A stretch of 64,000 nucleotides of DNA, taken from NCBI RefSeq assembly GCF_002355515.1, contig NZ_AP014809.1:857501-921500 (forward strand), read 5' to 3'. The notes under the pieces were generated by a model. It was not told the origin of the DNA. It saw nothing but the letters and a program-made list of their open reading frames with translations, and did no database searches. This DNA comes from Methylorubrum populi. Lineage in GTDB: Bacteria; Pseudomonadota; Alphaproteobacteria; Rhizobiales; Beijerinckiaceae. Of the stretch, positions 37,269-46,957 are shown in pieces (position 1 is the stretch's first letter; each line of letters begins with the position of its first letter). A program made the position numbers and the translations under genes.

Positions 37269-37796
37269 CTAAGGCGCGACCTGCTGGATGTAGACGGGGT
37301 TGGCCCGACCCGCGTCCGGGGCACTCACTCGGTCCCGGCTTCCGGACCGTCCCCTGTTCGAGCCGGGGATCGGTCCCGCAGCTTCGATCAGCCCCTCGTC
37401 GGTGATGAGACTCGGTCGAAGCGCACCGGCACGCGGACCCGGCGCGAGGCGCTGGCCCTCGTAGAGATTGATGCAATCGCGCAGAGCGATCGGATCCCGG
37501 ATGAAAGTGCAATCATTCACATTCGGGACGGGGGCCGCCCCGTTCGGGGTCACGAGGTTCTGGGCAACGACGACCCGCGAACCGGGCGCTGCGCCGAAGA
37601 CATCGACCCGATAGCCCATGCCGTCCGGCGTGATCACGTTCCGGGTTGTGGCCGTCGAGGTCACGTCGCCCGCAGCGGACACGGTCGCGCGCGAGCCGCT
37701 GCCGTCCAGCGGGATGATGGTCTGCGAAAACGCGGCCGTGGGAGCGACACCGGCGAAGAGAGCCGCGAGCAGGATCCTGGTTCCGGACTGCAGCAT
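37269..37796 (-). CDS. Secreted protein, unknown function
   Basis: This 175-residue protein runs from ATG 37796, with a signal peptide (about residues 7-25, cleavage near SFSQ). The mature part is rich in Ser, Thr, Gly and Arg, with short strands and a cysteine pair (DCTFIRDPIALRDC). No family was recognised. A 33-residue upstream extension in frame carries no support. Confidence 0.55.
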   Translation of the reverse strand: MLQSGTRILLAALFAGVAPTAAFSQTIIPLDGSGSRATVSAAGDVTSTATTRNVITPDGMGYRVDVFGAAPGSRVVVAQNLVTPNGAAPVPNVNDCTFIRDPIALRDCINLYEGQRLAPGPRAGALRPSLITDEGLIEAAGPIPGSNRGRSGSRDRVSAPDAGRANPVYIQQVAP

Positions 37797-38046
37797 GCCG
37801 CACCTATGAAGAAGCCGAGCGCGCGCGAAGGCGGCCCGATGCCGACGACATAGGTTAGAACTTGGCCTCCGCTTCGTGGTTCCCGGAGCGCCCACTCGGC
37901 GGGCGCCCAGACGAAGTCATCGACGGCCGTCGAGGCGCGCTCCGCAGCGGGCGTCCGATCCGGCCGACATCCGGGCTCGCGATCGAAGCCATTCACGGGC
38001 TCGCAGCCCGCGATGCCTTCACCGACTTGGCCGCAATCGCGCCCGC

Positions 38047-38451
38047 TCAGGCGCGGGCGCGCAGCCCGATTGCGTCCATCTCCGCCTGCTCACGGGCAGC
38101 CTCGGCCGCGCGCTCGGCGGAGCGCTCGCGATCCTCGAGGATCTCGACCTTCTTCAGCTCCTCGAACGCCTCGCCGAGTTCGGCCTTGGCCTCGGCAAGC
38201 TGCCCCTCAAGAGCGGCGGCGGACTGGCGCATGTTGTCCCGGCGGCCGGTCGCGGCGCGGGCATAGGTCGGGTAGGCGAAATGGGCGGGATCCGAGATCC
38301 CGGCACGGGCCTCTTCCTGCGCGACCTCGCGGTCGAGCTCGGCCGCCATGCGGTTGAAGTCGGCCATCATCATTTCGATCTGGGCGACCCGGCGGCGCTT
38401 CTCGTCCACCTGGAACCGACGCAGCCGGATCAGCGTGTCACGCGATTTCAT
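38047..38451 (-). CDS. fliJ: Flagellar export protein FliJ
   Basis: This 134-residue coiled-coil protein begins MKSRDTLIRLRRF, the usual FliJ N-terminus, and is mainly charged helix to the end. FliJ binds the FliI ring and helps couple it to the FlhA gate. It lies 92 nt downstream of fliI on the same strand. A 32-residue in-frame N-terminal extension reaching into the fliI 3' end was not used. Confidence 0.85.
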   Translation of the reverse strand: MKSRDTLIRLRRFQVDEKRRRVAQIEMMMADFNRMAAELDREVAQEEARAGISDPAHFAYPTYARAATGRRDNMRQSAAALEGQLAEAKAELGEAFEELKKVEILEDRERSAERAAEAAREQAEMDAIGLRARA

Positions 38452-38543
38452 GTCGGGCCATCCACTCCACGCTACGCTGGAAAGCGGCCCGATCGGCGCC
38501 GCGATCCTTCCGGACCGTGACCCGACGCGCTTTCGAAGCCGCC

Positions 38544-39905
38544 TCACCCGCCGCCGACGATGGCGGCCAACCGGGCGTAACCCTCGCCGATGGAGGTTGC
38601 TTCTTCCTTACCCTGCCCCAGAAAAGCCGTCAGATCGGGCATCAAAGCCACCGCCTCGTCCACCTCCGGCGACGATCCGGCCCGGTAGGCGCCGAGCCGG
38701 ATCAATTCCTCCATGTCGGCATAAGTCGCGAGCACCTTCCTCGCCCGGCGAACCGTCGGGAGGTGGGCCGGGTCGCAGGCCCGCGGCATGGTGCGCGAGA
38801 CCGAGCGCAGCACGTTGATCGCCGGGTAGCGCCCCTGCTCGGCGATGCGCCGCTCCATGACGATATGGCCGTCGAGGATGCCGCGCACGGCGTCCGCCAC
38901 CGGTTCGTTGTGGTCGTCGCCCTCGACCAGAACGGTGAACAGCCCGGAGATCGCCCCCTCCCCCACGCCGGGCCCGGCCCGTTCGAGGAGGCGCGGCAAT
39001 TCGGAGAAGACGGTGGGCGTGTAGCCCTTGGCGGTCGGCGGCTCGCCGCCGGCCAGCCCGATATCGCGTTGCGCCATGGCGAAGCGCGTGATCGAGTCGA
39101 TCATGCACAGCACCTGCGCCCCCTGATCGCGAAAATACTCGGCGATCGCCAGCGTCACGTAGGCCGCGTTGCGGCGCATCAGCACCGGCTCGTCGGAGGT
39201 CGCCACCACCACCACCGAGCGGGCAAGCCCGGCCGCGCCGAGATCGTCCTGCAGGAATTCCTGCACCTCGCGGCCGCGCTCGCCCACGAGGCCGATCACC
39301 GCCACGTCGGCGGCGGTGTAGCGGGCGAGCATCGACAGCAGCACCGACTTGCCGACGCCGGAGCCGGCGAAGATGCCCATGCGCTGCCCACGGCACATGG
39401 TGAGAAAGGTGTTGATGCAGCGCACCCCGAGATCGAGCGGCGGTCCGACCCGCCTGCGTCCGTGGGCCGGCGGCGGATCGGCGCGCAGGGGATAGATCGC
39501 GGGTCCCTGCGCCAAAGGGCCGAGCCCGTCGATCGGGCGCCCGAGGGCGTCGACCGTGCGCCCGAGCCACGCATCGGAGGGACGGATGGCGCCTGCTGCC
39601 TCGTCGCGCACCAGGGCCGGACAGCCGCGGCGCACACCTTCCAGGGAGCCGAACGGCATGGCGAGCGCGCGGTCGCCGGCAAAGCCGATCACCTCGCACG
39701 GCACGGTCGCTGTCGCTGTCGCTGCCCCGCCGCTTTCCACCACAACATCGATGCGACCGCCGAGCCGCATGGCGGAGACCGGCCCGGCCACCTCGACCAG
39801 AAGGCCCCGGATCGCCGTCACCCGGCCGAAGGTCTCCAGGGTCTCGACGGTCGAGAGCGCGGCGAGCGCCGTCGCCAATCCTCCGGAGCCGCGCTCCTGC
39901 GTCAT
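38544..39905 (-). CDS. fliI: Flagellum-specific ATPase FliI
   Basis: This 453-residue F1-beta-like ATPase has Walker A AGSGVGKS (about 180-187), Walker B with Asp270 in [11 protein letters not shown], and the [10 protein letters not shown] motif. It drives substrate unfolding for the flagellar type III export system. It is transcribed away from ctrA and followed by fliJ, an arrangement common in Rhizobiales. Single TTAA half-sites at about 39922 and 39956 precede the gene but do not form a full CtrA box. Confidence 0.96.
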   Translation of the reverse strand: MTQERGSGGLATALAALSTVETLETFGRVTAIRGLLVEVAGPVSAMRLGGRIDVVVESGGAATATATVPCEVIGFAGDRALAMPFGSLEGVRRGCPALVRDEAAGAIRPSDAWLGRTVDALGRPIDGLGPLAQGPAIYPLRADPPPAHGRRRVGPPLDLGVRCINTFLTMCRGQRMGIFAGSGVGKSVLLSMLARYTAADVAVIGLVGERGREVQEFLQDDLGAAGLARSVVVVATSDEPVLMRRNAAYVTLAIAEYFRDQGAQVLCMIDSITRFAMAQRDIGLAGGEPPTAKGYTPTVFSELPRLLERAGPGVGEGAISGLFTVLVEGDDHNEPVADAVRGILDGHIVMERRIAEQGRYPAINVLRSVSRTMPRACDPAHLPTVRRARKVLATYADMEELIRLGAYRAGSSPEVDEAVALMPDLTAFLGQGKEEATSIGEGYARLAAIVGGG

Positions 39906-40344
39906 GGGCCCTCGATCCCGTTAACCGCCATCCGTCACCGAACCGGCCGATGTCTTAACACCGCGGGACCTCCCGCCAAGGCTTCGCGTCACCGCCTCGC
40001 CGCCGCCACCGCCGGTCCCGGCGAAATGAAAAGGCGACGAATGGTCTCCGTCTCCTTTCGGCAACAGGCCTGCCAACACCAGGGAATTGAAGGGGTTAGC
40101 CAGCGAGGCTGATTTTCCGCCTCGGGAAAGCCCCTGCTGATGGAGAACAGATCGCCAACCGTGGTGAGAATCGGTGCCGGACTCGAAAGAGACAGCCCTT
40201 GCAAGCGGGATTCGGCTTTTGTTAACGGTTAAGGAATAGCGTTTCGAAAGTGGGAATGAGGGAGCGTCCGCCGGGGCCGTCGGCGGACGACCGGCGGCGG
40301 CTTGTCTCAAGCGCCCCGAAACGGCCTGTCCGGTGGGGATCACG
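39906..40344. other. Divergent fliI-ctrA control region
   Basis: This 439-nt stretch holds no gene. It contains two TTAA half-sites near fliI, three GANTC sites and a close TTAA pair near ctrA. The AT content is raised near 40200-40250. Promoters for both directions are expected here; hexamers were not assigned. Confidence 0.7.
40168..40232 (+). promoter_or_regulatory. GANTC cluster and TTAA pair upstream of ctrA
   Basis: GAATC (40168-40172), GACTC (40180-40184) and GATTC (40209-40213) are CcrM-type methylation sites within 46 nt. TTAA motifs at 40222-40225 and 40229-40232 are spaced by 3 nt rather than the canonical 7. In Caulobacter the ctrA promoter is controlled by a GANTC methylation site and by CtrA itself. 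The arrangement here suggests similar cell-cycle control, but it is inferred. Confidence 0.5.
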
Positions 40345-41046
40345 ATGCGCGTACTTCTGATCGAGGACGACAGCGCCACGGCGCAGAGCATCGAATTGAT
40401 GCTCAAGTCCGAGAACTTCAACACCTACACGACGGACCTCGGCGAAGAGGGCGTCGATCTCGGCAAGCTCTACGATTACGACATCATCCTTCTGGATCTG
40501 AACCTTCCCGACATGTCGGGCTACGAGGTGCTGCGCTCGCTCCGCGTCGCCAAGGTGAAGACCCCGATCCTGATCCTGTCGGGCATGGCCGGCATCGAGG
40601 ACAAGGTGAAGGGCCTCGGCTTCGGCGCCGACGACTACCTCACCAAACCGTTCCACAAGGACGAACTGGTGGCGCGCATCCACGCCATCGTGCGCCGCTC
40701 GAAGGGCCACGCCCAATCGGTCATCACCACCGGCGACCTGATCGTGAACCTCGACCAGAAGACTGTCGAAGTGTCGGGCTCCCGCGTCCACCTCACCGGC
40801 AAGGAGTACCAGATGCTGGAACTCCTCTCCCTGCGGAAGGGCACCACGCTCACCAAGGAGATGTTCCTCAACCATCTCTACGGCGGCATGGACGAGCCGG
40901 AACTGAAGATCATCGACGTGTTCATCTGCAAGCTGCGCAAGAAGCTCGCGAACGCCTCCGAGGGCAAGAACTACATCGAGACCGTGTGGGGCCGCGGCTA
41001 CGTGCTGCGCGAGCCGCTCGAGGGCGAGGACCGCATGGCGGTCTGA
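40345..41046 (+). CDS. ctrA: Cell-cycle response regulator CtrA
   Basis: This 233-residue OmpR-type regulator has a receiver domain with the acidic pocket Glu7/Asp8/Asp9, phosphoacceptor Asp51 (LLDLNLPDM) and Lys101 (LTKPF). The C-terminal winged helix (about 125-225) ends with [15 protein letters not shown]. CtrA controls replication, division and flagellar genes in alphaproteobacteria. The start at 40345 follows GGGGAT; an in-frame earlier codon at 40333 was not used. The gene is divergent from fliI-fliJ, a likely target. Confidence 0.95.
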   Translation: MRVLLIEDDSATAQSIELMLKSENFNTYTTDLGEEGVDLGKLYDYDIILLDLNLPDMSGYEVLRSLRVAKVKTPILILSGMAGIEDKVKGLGFGADDYLTKPFHKDELVARIHAIVRRSKGHAQSVITTGDLIVNLDQKTVEVSGSRVHLTGKEYQMLELLSLRKGTTLTKEMFLNHLYGGMDEPELKIIDVFICKLRKKLANASEGKNYIETVWGRGYVLREPLEGEDRMAV

Positions 41047-41069
41047 TCCGCTCGGGTCTGACCACTCAC

Positions 41070-41091
41070 GAACCCCGCTCCGGCGGGGTTC
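41070..41091. terminator. Hairpin between ctrA and convergent gene
   Basis: GAACCCCGC pairs with GCGGGGTTC around a TCCG tetraloop. It lies 24 nt after ctrA and 8 nt before the stop of the convergent gene, so it can serve both. There is a partial T-run on the plus side (TCTCGTTTC). Confidence 0.75.
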
Positions 41092-41098
41092 TCTCGTT

Positions 41099-41599
41099 TC
41101 AGCGTCCGACGATCCGGGGCGCGAGAGTCTCGACGAGGGTTCGGGCGTTGCGCGAGGCCGTGGCCTCCTCGCTGGCGAGCGAGCGGATCGTCAAGAGATC
41201 GCCGTCGCGCAGGACGACCGCCGTCGCGCCCGACATCGCGCCCATCCGGTAGAGGCTGATCCAGCCGACCGCCGGCGCGACGGACAATCCGGTCAGGCGG
41301 CATTCCGGATTGCGTTGCCGGCAGAGCGCCTCCAGGCGGGCGATGGGCGTCGCTCCCGAACGCACGCGCTCTTCGGTGCCGTCGGCTTGGCGGCCGAGCA
41401 GCACGTCAATCATCGGAGCGCCCTCGCATTCGGGGCACATCAGCGTCAGCCGGGCCGCCTCGGCCCGCGCCGCGTACCGGCCTCCCAGCACCGCCTTCGC
41501 ATCCGCGGCGAGCGTGCCGAGGTCACGGACGGCGAACCCCTCGGCGCCGGCCGGCAAGGGGGCGAGGCCGAGGAGGAGGGCAAAGGCGACTCTTCGCAT
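41099..41599 (-). CDS. Secreted protein with cysteine pair, unknown
   Basis: This 166-residue protein runs from ATG 41599, with AAAGGGG upstream. It has a signal peptide (about residues 1-19). A CPEC motif (about 55-58) and two further cysteines (ALCRQRNPEC) suggest disulfides or metal binding. The rest is mixed alpha/beta. No family was recognised. Confidence 0.65.
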   Translation of the reverse strand: MRRVAFALLLGLAPLPAGAEGFAVRDLGTLAADAKAVLGGRYAARAEAARLTLMCPECEGAPMIDVLLGRQADGTEERVRSGATPIARLEALCRQRNPECRLTGLSVAPAVGWISLYRMGAMSGATAVVLRDGDLLTIRSLASEEATASRNARTLVETLAPRIVGR

Positions 41600-41643
41600 T
41601 CCGGCCCCTTTCTGACCTCGTTCCGAGAGCCCGATCCGTCCGG

Positions 41644-41895
41644 TCAGGCCTCGGCCGGCTCCTCGCGGAAATACGGTTCGACGGCGCCCTTGAGCTTGAC
41701 CGTCATCGGGTTGCCTGCCCGGTCGAGCGCCTTGCCGGCCGACAGCCGGACCCAGCCCTCGCTGACGCAGTATTCCTCGACATTGGTCTTCTCGACGCCC
41801 TTGAAGCGGATGCCGACGCCGCGGGCGAGGACCGCCTCGTCGTAGAAGGGGCTGTTCGGGTTCACCGAGAGGCGGTCGGGGGGCGTGTCGGACAT
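41644..41895 (-). CDS. DUF3297-family protein
   Basis: This 83-residue protein reads SVNPNSPFYDEAVLARGVGIRF and GVEKTNVEEYCVSEGWVRL, the pattern of DUF3297. Such small proteins are widespread in proteobacteria and of unknown function. It lies just upstream of the secreted protein on the same strand. Confidence 0.8.
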   Translation of the reverse strand: MSDTPPDRLSVNPNSPFYDEAVLARGVGIRFKGVEKTNVEEYCVSEGWVRLSAGKALDRAGNPMTVKLKGAVEPYFREEPAEA

Positions 41896-41940
41896 CGGTC
41901 GTGACTTCCTGGCAATCCTGCTGTCGCTCTTGCGGGCCGG

Positions 41941-42579
41941 TTACGGCAATCGGGGCGGTCCCGCAACGGCGCGCTCGGCCCTCACCGCGGCGATCAGTTC
42001 CTCGACCCGGCCGCTCTGGAGCAGCGGGATCAAGCGCGTCACCGCCTCGTGCGGACACTCCCACCACGCCGCCTCGACGAGCGCCGCGGCGGTGGCCTCG
42101 TCGAAGCGGCGGCGCACGATCCGGGCCGGATTGCCGGCCACCACGGCGTAGGGCGGCACGTCGCGGGTGACGACGGCGTGGGCGGCCACCACCGCCCCAT
42201 GCCCCACGGTGATCCCCGACAGGATCATGCAGCCCGATCCGAGCCAGACGTCGTGGCCGATGGTCACGTCGCCGCGTGAGGCGTGGTAATCCTGCGGTGC
42301 CTCCGCACGCGGCCAGAGCCCGGACATCGCCGCGAACGGATAGGTCGAGACCCAATCCAGGCGGTGATCGCCGCCGAGCAGAATCTCGACCCGGTCGGCG
42401 ATGGAACAATACCGGCCGATCGTCAGCCGACGCCCCGATTCCGGGAAGCGCACCTTCGGTCGCCCGTAAGAATATGCGCCGATTGAAAAATTCCAGCGCC
42501 GCGACAGCTTTTCGAGATGAAGTCGCGTCTCGTTGTGCGGGTTGCGCCCCCGCTTCAGCCGTTGCAACAGATGCCTCAA
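41941..42579 (-). CDS. CatB-type hexapeptide acetyltransferase
   Basis: This protein has about 212 residues, with left-handed beta-helix repeats ([17 protein letters not shown], then [13 protein letters not shown]) and the xenobiotic acetyltransferase (CatB/NodL-like) C-terminus [13 protein letters not shown]. The catalytic histidine of the family is probably in the GGDHRLDW loop. It likely acetylates a sugar or small acceptor. No ATG fits; TTG at 42579 after a G-run is the most likely start, leaving 63 nt to the divergent maeB. The start is uncertain. Confidence 0.75.
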   Translation of the reverse strand: MRHLLQRLKRGRNPHNETRLHLEKLSRRWNFSIGAYSYGRPKVRFPESGRRLTIGRYCSIADRVEILLGGDHRLDWVSTYPFAAMSGLWPRAEAPQDYHASRGDVTIGHDVWLGSGCMILSGITVGHGAVVAAHAVVTRDVPPYAVVAGNPARIVRRRFDEATAAALVEAAWWECPHEAVTRLIPLLQSGRVEELIAAVRAERAVAGPPRLP

Positions 42580-42642
42580 CAGCGCCCCCCGAACGACGAG
42601 GGTGCGGGCGCGCAAAAACGAGCGGAAGAGGACGGCATCGCC

Positions 42643-44976
42643 ATGGCCGACAATATGTCCGAGGATCTGAAGTCCGGGGCGCTCGTCTACCATCGACTGC
42701 CGAAACCCGGAAAGCTCGAGATCCAGGCCACCAAGCCGCTCGGAAACCAGCGCGACCTCGCCCTCGCCTATTCCCCCGGCGTCGCCGCCGCCTGCATGGC
42801 GATCCACGACGACCCGCAGGAGGCCGCCACCCTCACCATCCGCCAGAATCTCGTCGCCGTGCTCTCGAACGGCACCGCGGTCCTCGGTCTCGGCGATATC
42901 GGCCCGCTCGCATCGAAGCCGGTGATGGAGGGCAAGGCGGTCCTGTTCAAGAAGTTCGCCGGGATCGACGTGTTCGACGTCGAGGTGAATGAGAAGGACG
43001 TCGACAAGCTCGTCGACGTGGTCTGCTCGCTGGAGCCGACCTTCGGCGGCATCAACCTCGAGGACATCAAGGCGCCCGAGTGCTTCGAGGTCGAGGAGCG
43101 CTGCCGGGAGCGGATGAACATTCCGGTCTTCCACGACGACCAGCACGGCACGGCGATCATCGTCGCGGCGGCCGTCCTCAACGCCCTGGAACTCGCCGGC
43201 AAGCAGCTCTCCGACGCCAAGATCGTCACCTCGGGCGCGGGAGCGGCGGCGCTCGCCTGTCTCAACCTGCTGGTCTCCCTCGGCGCCCAGCGCGAGAACA
43301 TCACGGTCACCGACATCAAGGGCGTGGTCTACAAGGGCCGGTCCGAGTTGATGGACCGGTGGAAGGAGGTCTACGCGCAGGAGACGCAGGCGCGCACCCT
43401 GGCCGAGGTGATCCCCGGCGCCGACGTCTTCATCGGCCTCTCGGCCGGCGGCGTGCTCAAGCCCGAATATCTCGAGAAGATGGCCGAGAAGCCGCTGATC
43501 ATGGCGCTCGCCAATCCGTATCCCGAGATCATGCCGGACCTCGCCCAGGAGCGGCGGCCCGACGCGATGATCTGCACCGGGCGCTCGGATTTCCCCAACC
43601 AGGTCAACAACGTTCTCTGCTTCCCCTACATCTTCCGCGGCGCCCTCGATGTCGGCGCGCACGCGATCAACGAGGAGATGAAGAAGGCGGCGGTGAAGGC
43701 GATCGCCGCGTTGGCCCGCGAGGCGCCCTCCGACGTCGTGGCCCGCGCCTATGGCGGCGAGGCCCGGCCGTTCGGGCCCCACTCGCTGATCCCGAGCCCA
43801 TTCGATCCCCGGCTGATCCTGCGCATCGCGCCCGCGGTGGCCAAGGCGGCGATGGATTCGGGCGTCGCAGGGCGGCCGGTCGAGAACATCCAGGCCTACG
43901 CGGAATCGCTCGACCGGTTCGTGCACCGCTCCGGTTTCATCATGAAGCCGATCTTCTCCAAGGCGAAGGACAACCCCAAGCGCGTCATCTACGCCGAGGG
44001 CGAGGACGAGCGGGTGCTGCGCGCGGCCCAGGTCGTCGTCGAGGACAAGGTGGCCCGCCCCATCCTGGTCGGTCGTCCGCGGGTGATCGAGACCCGCATT
44101 AAGCGCTTCGGCCTCGACCTTCGCCACGGCGAGCATTTCGACCTGATCGACCCGGAAGACGATCCGCGCTACCGCGCCTATGTCTCGACCTACCTTGAGG
44201 TCGCCGGGCGGCGCGGCATCACGCCGGATCTCGCCCGGACGCTGGTGCGCACCAACAGCACGGTGATCGGCGCCCTGGCCGTGCGCCGCGGCGAGGCCGA
44301 TGCCCTGATCTGCGGCCTGGAGGGCCGGTTCGAGACCCGGCTCCGGGTCATCCGCGACATCATCGGGCTCTCGCCGGATCTCCTCGATTTCGCCGCGATG
44401 AGCCTGATCGTCACGAAGAAGGGCGCCTACTTCCTGGCCGACACGCATGTGCGCCAGAATCCGAGCGCGGAGGAGATCGCCGACGTCGCCATCGCCTGCG
44501 CCGGCCATGTCGGCCGCTTCGGCCTCACCCCGAAGATCGCTCTCCTGAGCCACTCCGATTTCGGTCAGTCGGACTCGGACTCGGCCAAGAAGATGCGTCG
44601 CGCCCTCGAACTGATCCAGGCCCGCGCGCCGGACGTCCAGGCCGACGGCGAGATGCAGGCGGATTCGGCCCTGTCCGAACTCGTGCGCGACCGGGTTCTG
44701 CCGGGCTCGAACTGGAAGGGCGCGGCCAACATCCTCGTCTTCCCGAACCTGGATGCGGCCAACATCGCCTTCCAATTCGCCAAGGTGCTCGCCGACGCCC
44801 TGCCGGTCGGTCCCCTGCTGATCGGACCGGCCAAGCCGGCGCACATCCTCACGCCCTCCGTGACGGCGCGCGGCATCGTCAACGTCACCGCCGCCGCGGT
44901 GGTGGAAGCTCAAGCCGGAGCCGAGCAGGACACCGCGCCGGAGGCCGAACCGGGCGTCGGGCCCGTCTCGGAGTAG
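42643..44976 (+). CDS. maeB: NADP-type malic enzyme with phosphotransacetylase domain
   Basis: This 777-residue fused protein has a malic enzyme domain (about 15-430) with [14 protein letters not shown] and a Rossmann region [13 protein letters not shown]-terminal phosphotransacetylase-like domain (about 445-777, from [18 protein letters not shown]) follows; in this family it is usually regulatory, sensing acetyl-CoA. The enzyme decarboxylates malate to pyruvate with NADP+. The start at 42643 is chosen over an upstream in-frame ATG at 42517 that would overlap the divergent gene. Confidence 0.95.
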   Translation: MADNMSEDLKSGALVYHRLPKPGKLEIQATKPLGNQRDLALAYSPGVAAACMAIHDDPQEAATLTIRQNLVAVLSNGTAVLGLGDIGPLASKPVMEGKAVLFKKFAGIDVFDVEVNEKDVDKLVDVVCSLEPTFGGINLEDIKAPECFEVEERCRERMNIPVFHDDQHGTAIIVAAAVLNALELAGKQLSDAKIVTSGAGAAALACLNLLVSLGAQRENITVTDIKGVVYKGRSELMDRWKEVYAQETQARTLAEVIPGADVFIGLSAGGVLKPEYLEKMAEKPLIMALANPYPEIMPDLAQERRPDAMICTGRSDFPNQVNNVLCFPYIFRGALDVGAHAINEEMKKAAVKAIAALAREAPSDVVARAYGGEARPFGPHSLIPSPFDPRLILRIAPAVAKAAMDSGVAGRPVENIQAYAESLDRFVHRSGFIMKPIFSKAKDNPKRVIYAEGEDERVLRAAQVVVEDKVARPILVGRPRVIETRIKRFGLDLRHGEHFDLIDPEDDPRYRAYVSTYLEVAGRRGITPDLARTLVRTNSTVIGALAVRRGEADALICGLEGRFETRLRVIRDIIGLSPDLLDFAAMSLIVTKKGAYFLADTHVRQNPSAEEIADVAIACAGHVGRFGLTPKIALLSHSDFGQSDSDSAKKMRRALELIQARAPDVQADGEMQADSALSELVRDRVLPGSNWKGAANILVFPNLDAANIAFQFAKVLADALPVGPLLIGPAKPAHILTPSVTARGIVNVTAAAVVEAQAGAEQDTAPEAEPGVGPVSE

Positions 44977-45001
44977 CGGCGTCCGAAGCAGCCTCCGGTG
45001 C

Positions 45002-45040
45002 CTTGAGCCCCGCTTCCCGATCCGGGTAGGGGGGCTCAAG
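45002..45040 (+). terminator. Hairpin downstream of maeB
   Basis: CTTGAGCCCC (45002-45011) pairs perfectly with GGGGCTCAAG (45031-45040) around a 19-nt loop. A T-rich stretch follows after about 10 nt. It is a likely end for maeB transcripts. Confidence 0.7.
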
Positions 45041-45094
45041 CTTGGCTGTGATTTTGCATTCAGGTTCGGGCGTTGAACACGCTTGGAGTCTGCA

Positions 45095-46534
45095 ATGTGC
45101 CTTGGTGACGATCCGACCTGTGCCGCCTTTGCCGAACATCGGCTGCGCTACCGGCGCGACATGGAGCCGGAGCGGCGCGCCTTCCTGAAGAGCGGCTTCG
45201 TCGCCACCGGCGGGGCCGCGGCCCTGGCTGCGGGCGGGCTGACCCTGGTGAGCCCGGCGCTGGCGCAGAGCAGCGCGGGCCGGCTGAAGCAGACGGCGCA
45301 TTACCACCTGCCGGCCAATGCCGAGACCGTCCACTGGGGCTACTTCTCGAAGAACCTGAAGCCTCAGGTCGAGATCGACTCGGGCGATTTCGTCACCATC
45401 GAGACCCTGACCCACCACGCCAACGACGATGCCGAGCGCATGGTGACGGGTGATCCCGGCGCCGAGAGCGTGTTCCTCTGGACCAAGGAGCGGAAGGGCG
45501 TCGCCCGCCGCGGCGCGGGGCCGGAGGATTCCAAGCTCGGCCCCGGGGGCGGGCTCGGCGTCCATATCTGCACCGGCCCGGTGGCGATCCGCGGGGCGGA
45601 GCCGGGCGACGTGCTGGAGGTGCGCATCCTCGACGTGGCACCGCGCCCCTCCGCCAACCCGAAGTTCAGAGGCCGGACCTTCGGCAGCAACGCCGCGGCG
45701 TGGTGGGGCTACCACTACAACGACATGCTGGAGGGAAAGAAGCGCGAGGTCGTCACGATCTACGAGGTCGATGCCAGCGGCGAGCGCGACTGGGCCAAGG
45801 CCGTCTACAGCTTCCCCTGGCCCGGCGTGACCGATCCGGACGGACGTGACCACCCGACGATCGATTATCCCGGCCTGCCGGTCGATCACACCAAAACCAA
45901 GCGCCGCTTCGACGTGCTGAAGGGCATCCGCGTGCCGATCCGCCCGCATTTCGGCACGATGGGTCTGGCGCCGTCCGAGGCCGACATGGTGAACTCGATC
46001 CCGCCGAGCTACACCGGCGGCAACATCGACAACTGGCGCATCGGCAAGGGCGCGACGCTGTACTACCCGGTCGCGGTGCCGGGCGCGCTGTTCTCCGTGG
46101 GCGACCCCCATGCGAGCCAGGGCGATTCGGAGCTGTGCGGCACGGCGATCGAGTGTTCGCTCACCGGCACCTTCCAGTTCATCCTGCACAAGCGGGCGGA
46201 TCTCGCCGGCACCTCGCTCGAGGCCCTCGACTTTCCGATGATCGAGACGAGCGAGGACTGGGTGCTCTCGGGTTTCAGCTACCCGAACTACCTCAAGGAT
46301 CTCGGGCCGGACGCGCAGAACGCGATCTTCCAGAAATCCTCCATCGATCTCGCCATGCGCGACGCCTTCCGCAAGATGCGTCAGTTCCTGATGCAAGCGA
46401 AGGGGCTGACCGAGGACGAGGCGATCTCGCTGATGTCGGTGGCGGTGGATTTCGGCATCACCCAGGTGGTCGACGGCAACTGGGGCGTCCACGCCATCGT
46501 CAAGAAGGCGATCTTTTCGGAGCGCGGTGTCTAA
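45095..46534 (+). CDS. Exported acetamidase/formamidase-family protein
   Basis: This 479-residue protein has a twin-arginine-like signal ([14 protein letters not shown], starting about residue 27) and the acetamidase/formamidase fold, with the motifs [15 protein letters not shown] and [11 protein letters not shown] and a later [20 protein letters not shown] loop. Family members hydrolyse short amides to ammonia and acid. An exported form is less usual than the cytosolic enzyme. ATG 45095 has GGAG 7 nt upstream; ATG 45161 would give a classical Tat start and is an alternative. The lone gene lies between a terminator and a palindrome. Confidence 0.85.
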   Translation: MCLGDDPTCAAFAEHRLRYRRDMEPERRAFLKSGFVATGGAAALAAGGLTLVSPALAQSSAGRLKQTAHYHLPANAETVHWGYFSKNLKPQVEIDSGDFVTIETLTHHANDDAERMVTGDPGAESVFLWTKERKGVARRGAGPEDSKLGPGGGLGVHICTGPVAIRGAEPGDVLEVRILDVAPRPSANPKFRGRTFGSNAAAWWGYHYNDMLEGKKREVVTIYEVDASGERDWAKAVYSFPWPGVTDPDGRDHPTIDYPGLPVDHTKTKRRFDVLKGIRVPIRPHFGTMGLAPSEADMVNSIPPSYTGGNIDNWRIGKGATLYYPVAVPGALFSVGDPHASQGDSELCGTAIECSLTGTFQFILHKRADLAGTSLEALDFPMIETSEDWVLSGFSYPNYLKDLGPDAQNAIFQKSSIDLAMRDAFRKMRQFLMQAKGLTEDEAISLMSVAVDFGITQVVDGNWGVHAIVKKAIFSERGV

Positions 46535-46570
46535 CGACGTCGAGCGGCCGATCCTCCAACCTGCCGCCCG

Positions 46571-46674
46571 CATCCTGAGGTGCCGCGAAAGCGACCTCGA
46601 AGGATCCTCCAGATGCCGCGCAAGCCCTGGAAGATCCTTCGAGGCTCCGCTTCGCTGCGCACCTCAGGACGAGG
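46571..46674. repeat. Long interspersed palindrome, copy A
   Basis: This imperfect inverted repeat of about 104 nt begins CATCCTGAGGTGC and ends GCACCTCAGGACGAGG. Inner arms CTCGAAGGATC and GATCCTTCGAG also pair. It matches copy B at 52696-52800 over much of its length. It lies downstream of the acetamidase gene and before a convergent small gene. Confidence 0.85.
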
Positions 46675-46708
46675 CCATGGGTGGGAAGACCCAGGGGCTG
46701 AGCCTCGA

Positions 46709-46888
46709 TCACAACTGCCGGATCTTCTCCTCGATCCGCTTGGCCTCCGCCTCGTCAACCTGCACGGGCCGCCCGCTATCGTCCGGGATGCCCTCGCCGG
46801 TCTGGCCGATGGTGGTGTCGCGCGGCCTCGAATTGGTCCCGGTCGAGTCGGGGCGCTCCTCGCGCGTCTCGCGGTCGTCGGTGCTCAT
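46709..46888 (-). CDS. Small hydrophilic protein, probably disordered
   Basis: This 59-residue protein runs from ATG 46888, with AGGA upstream. It is composed almost wholly of charged and polar residues (DDRETREERPDSTG) and has a short amphipathic helix at the end (EAEAKRIEEKIRQL). It has no cysteine or signal. It probably has no catalytic role; some such proteins are stress-related. Confidence 0.55.
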   Translation of the reverse strand: MSTDDRETREERPDSTGTNSRPRDTTIGQTGEGIPDDSGRPVQVDEAEAKRIEEKIRQL

Positions 46889-46957
46889 GGCGGCGATCCT
46901 GCTGGTGCTCTTCACCCGAGGAACCCCCGTCGCCGCCTCCGTTTCCCCGAATGCGGG

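Noticed and set aside
37797..38046. Gene in the spacer between fliJ and the secreted protein
   Set aside because: Only short biased frames without ribosome sites; no signal or domain.
39922..39959. Full CtrA box before fliI
   Set aside because: Two TTAA half-sites exist but are about 34 nt apart, not 7-spaced.
42580..45039. Antisense extension of the acetyltransferase across maeB
   Set aside because: The acetyltransferase fold is complete without it and maeB is certain.
44885..46573. Antisense frame over the acetamidase-family gene
   Set aside because: The sense frame has a Tat-like signal and family motifs.
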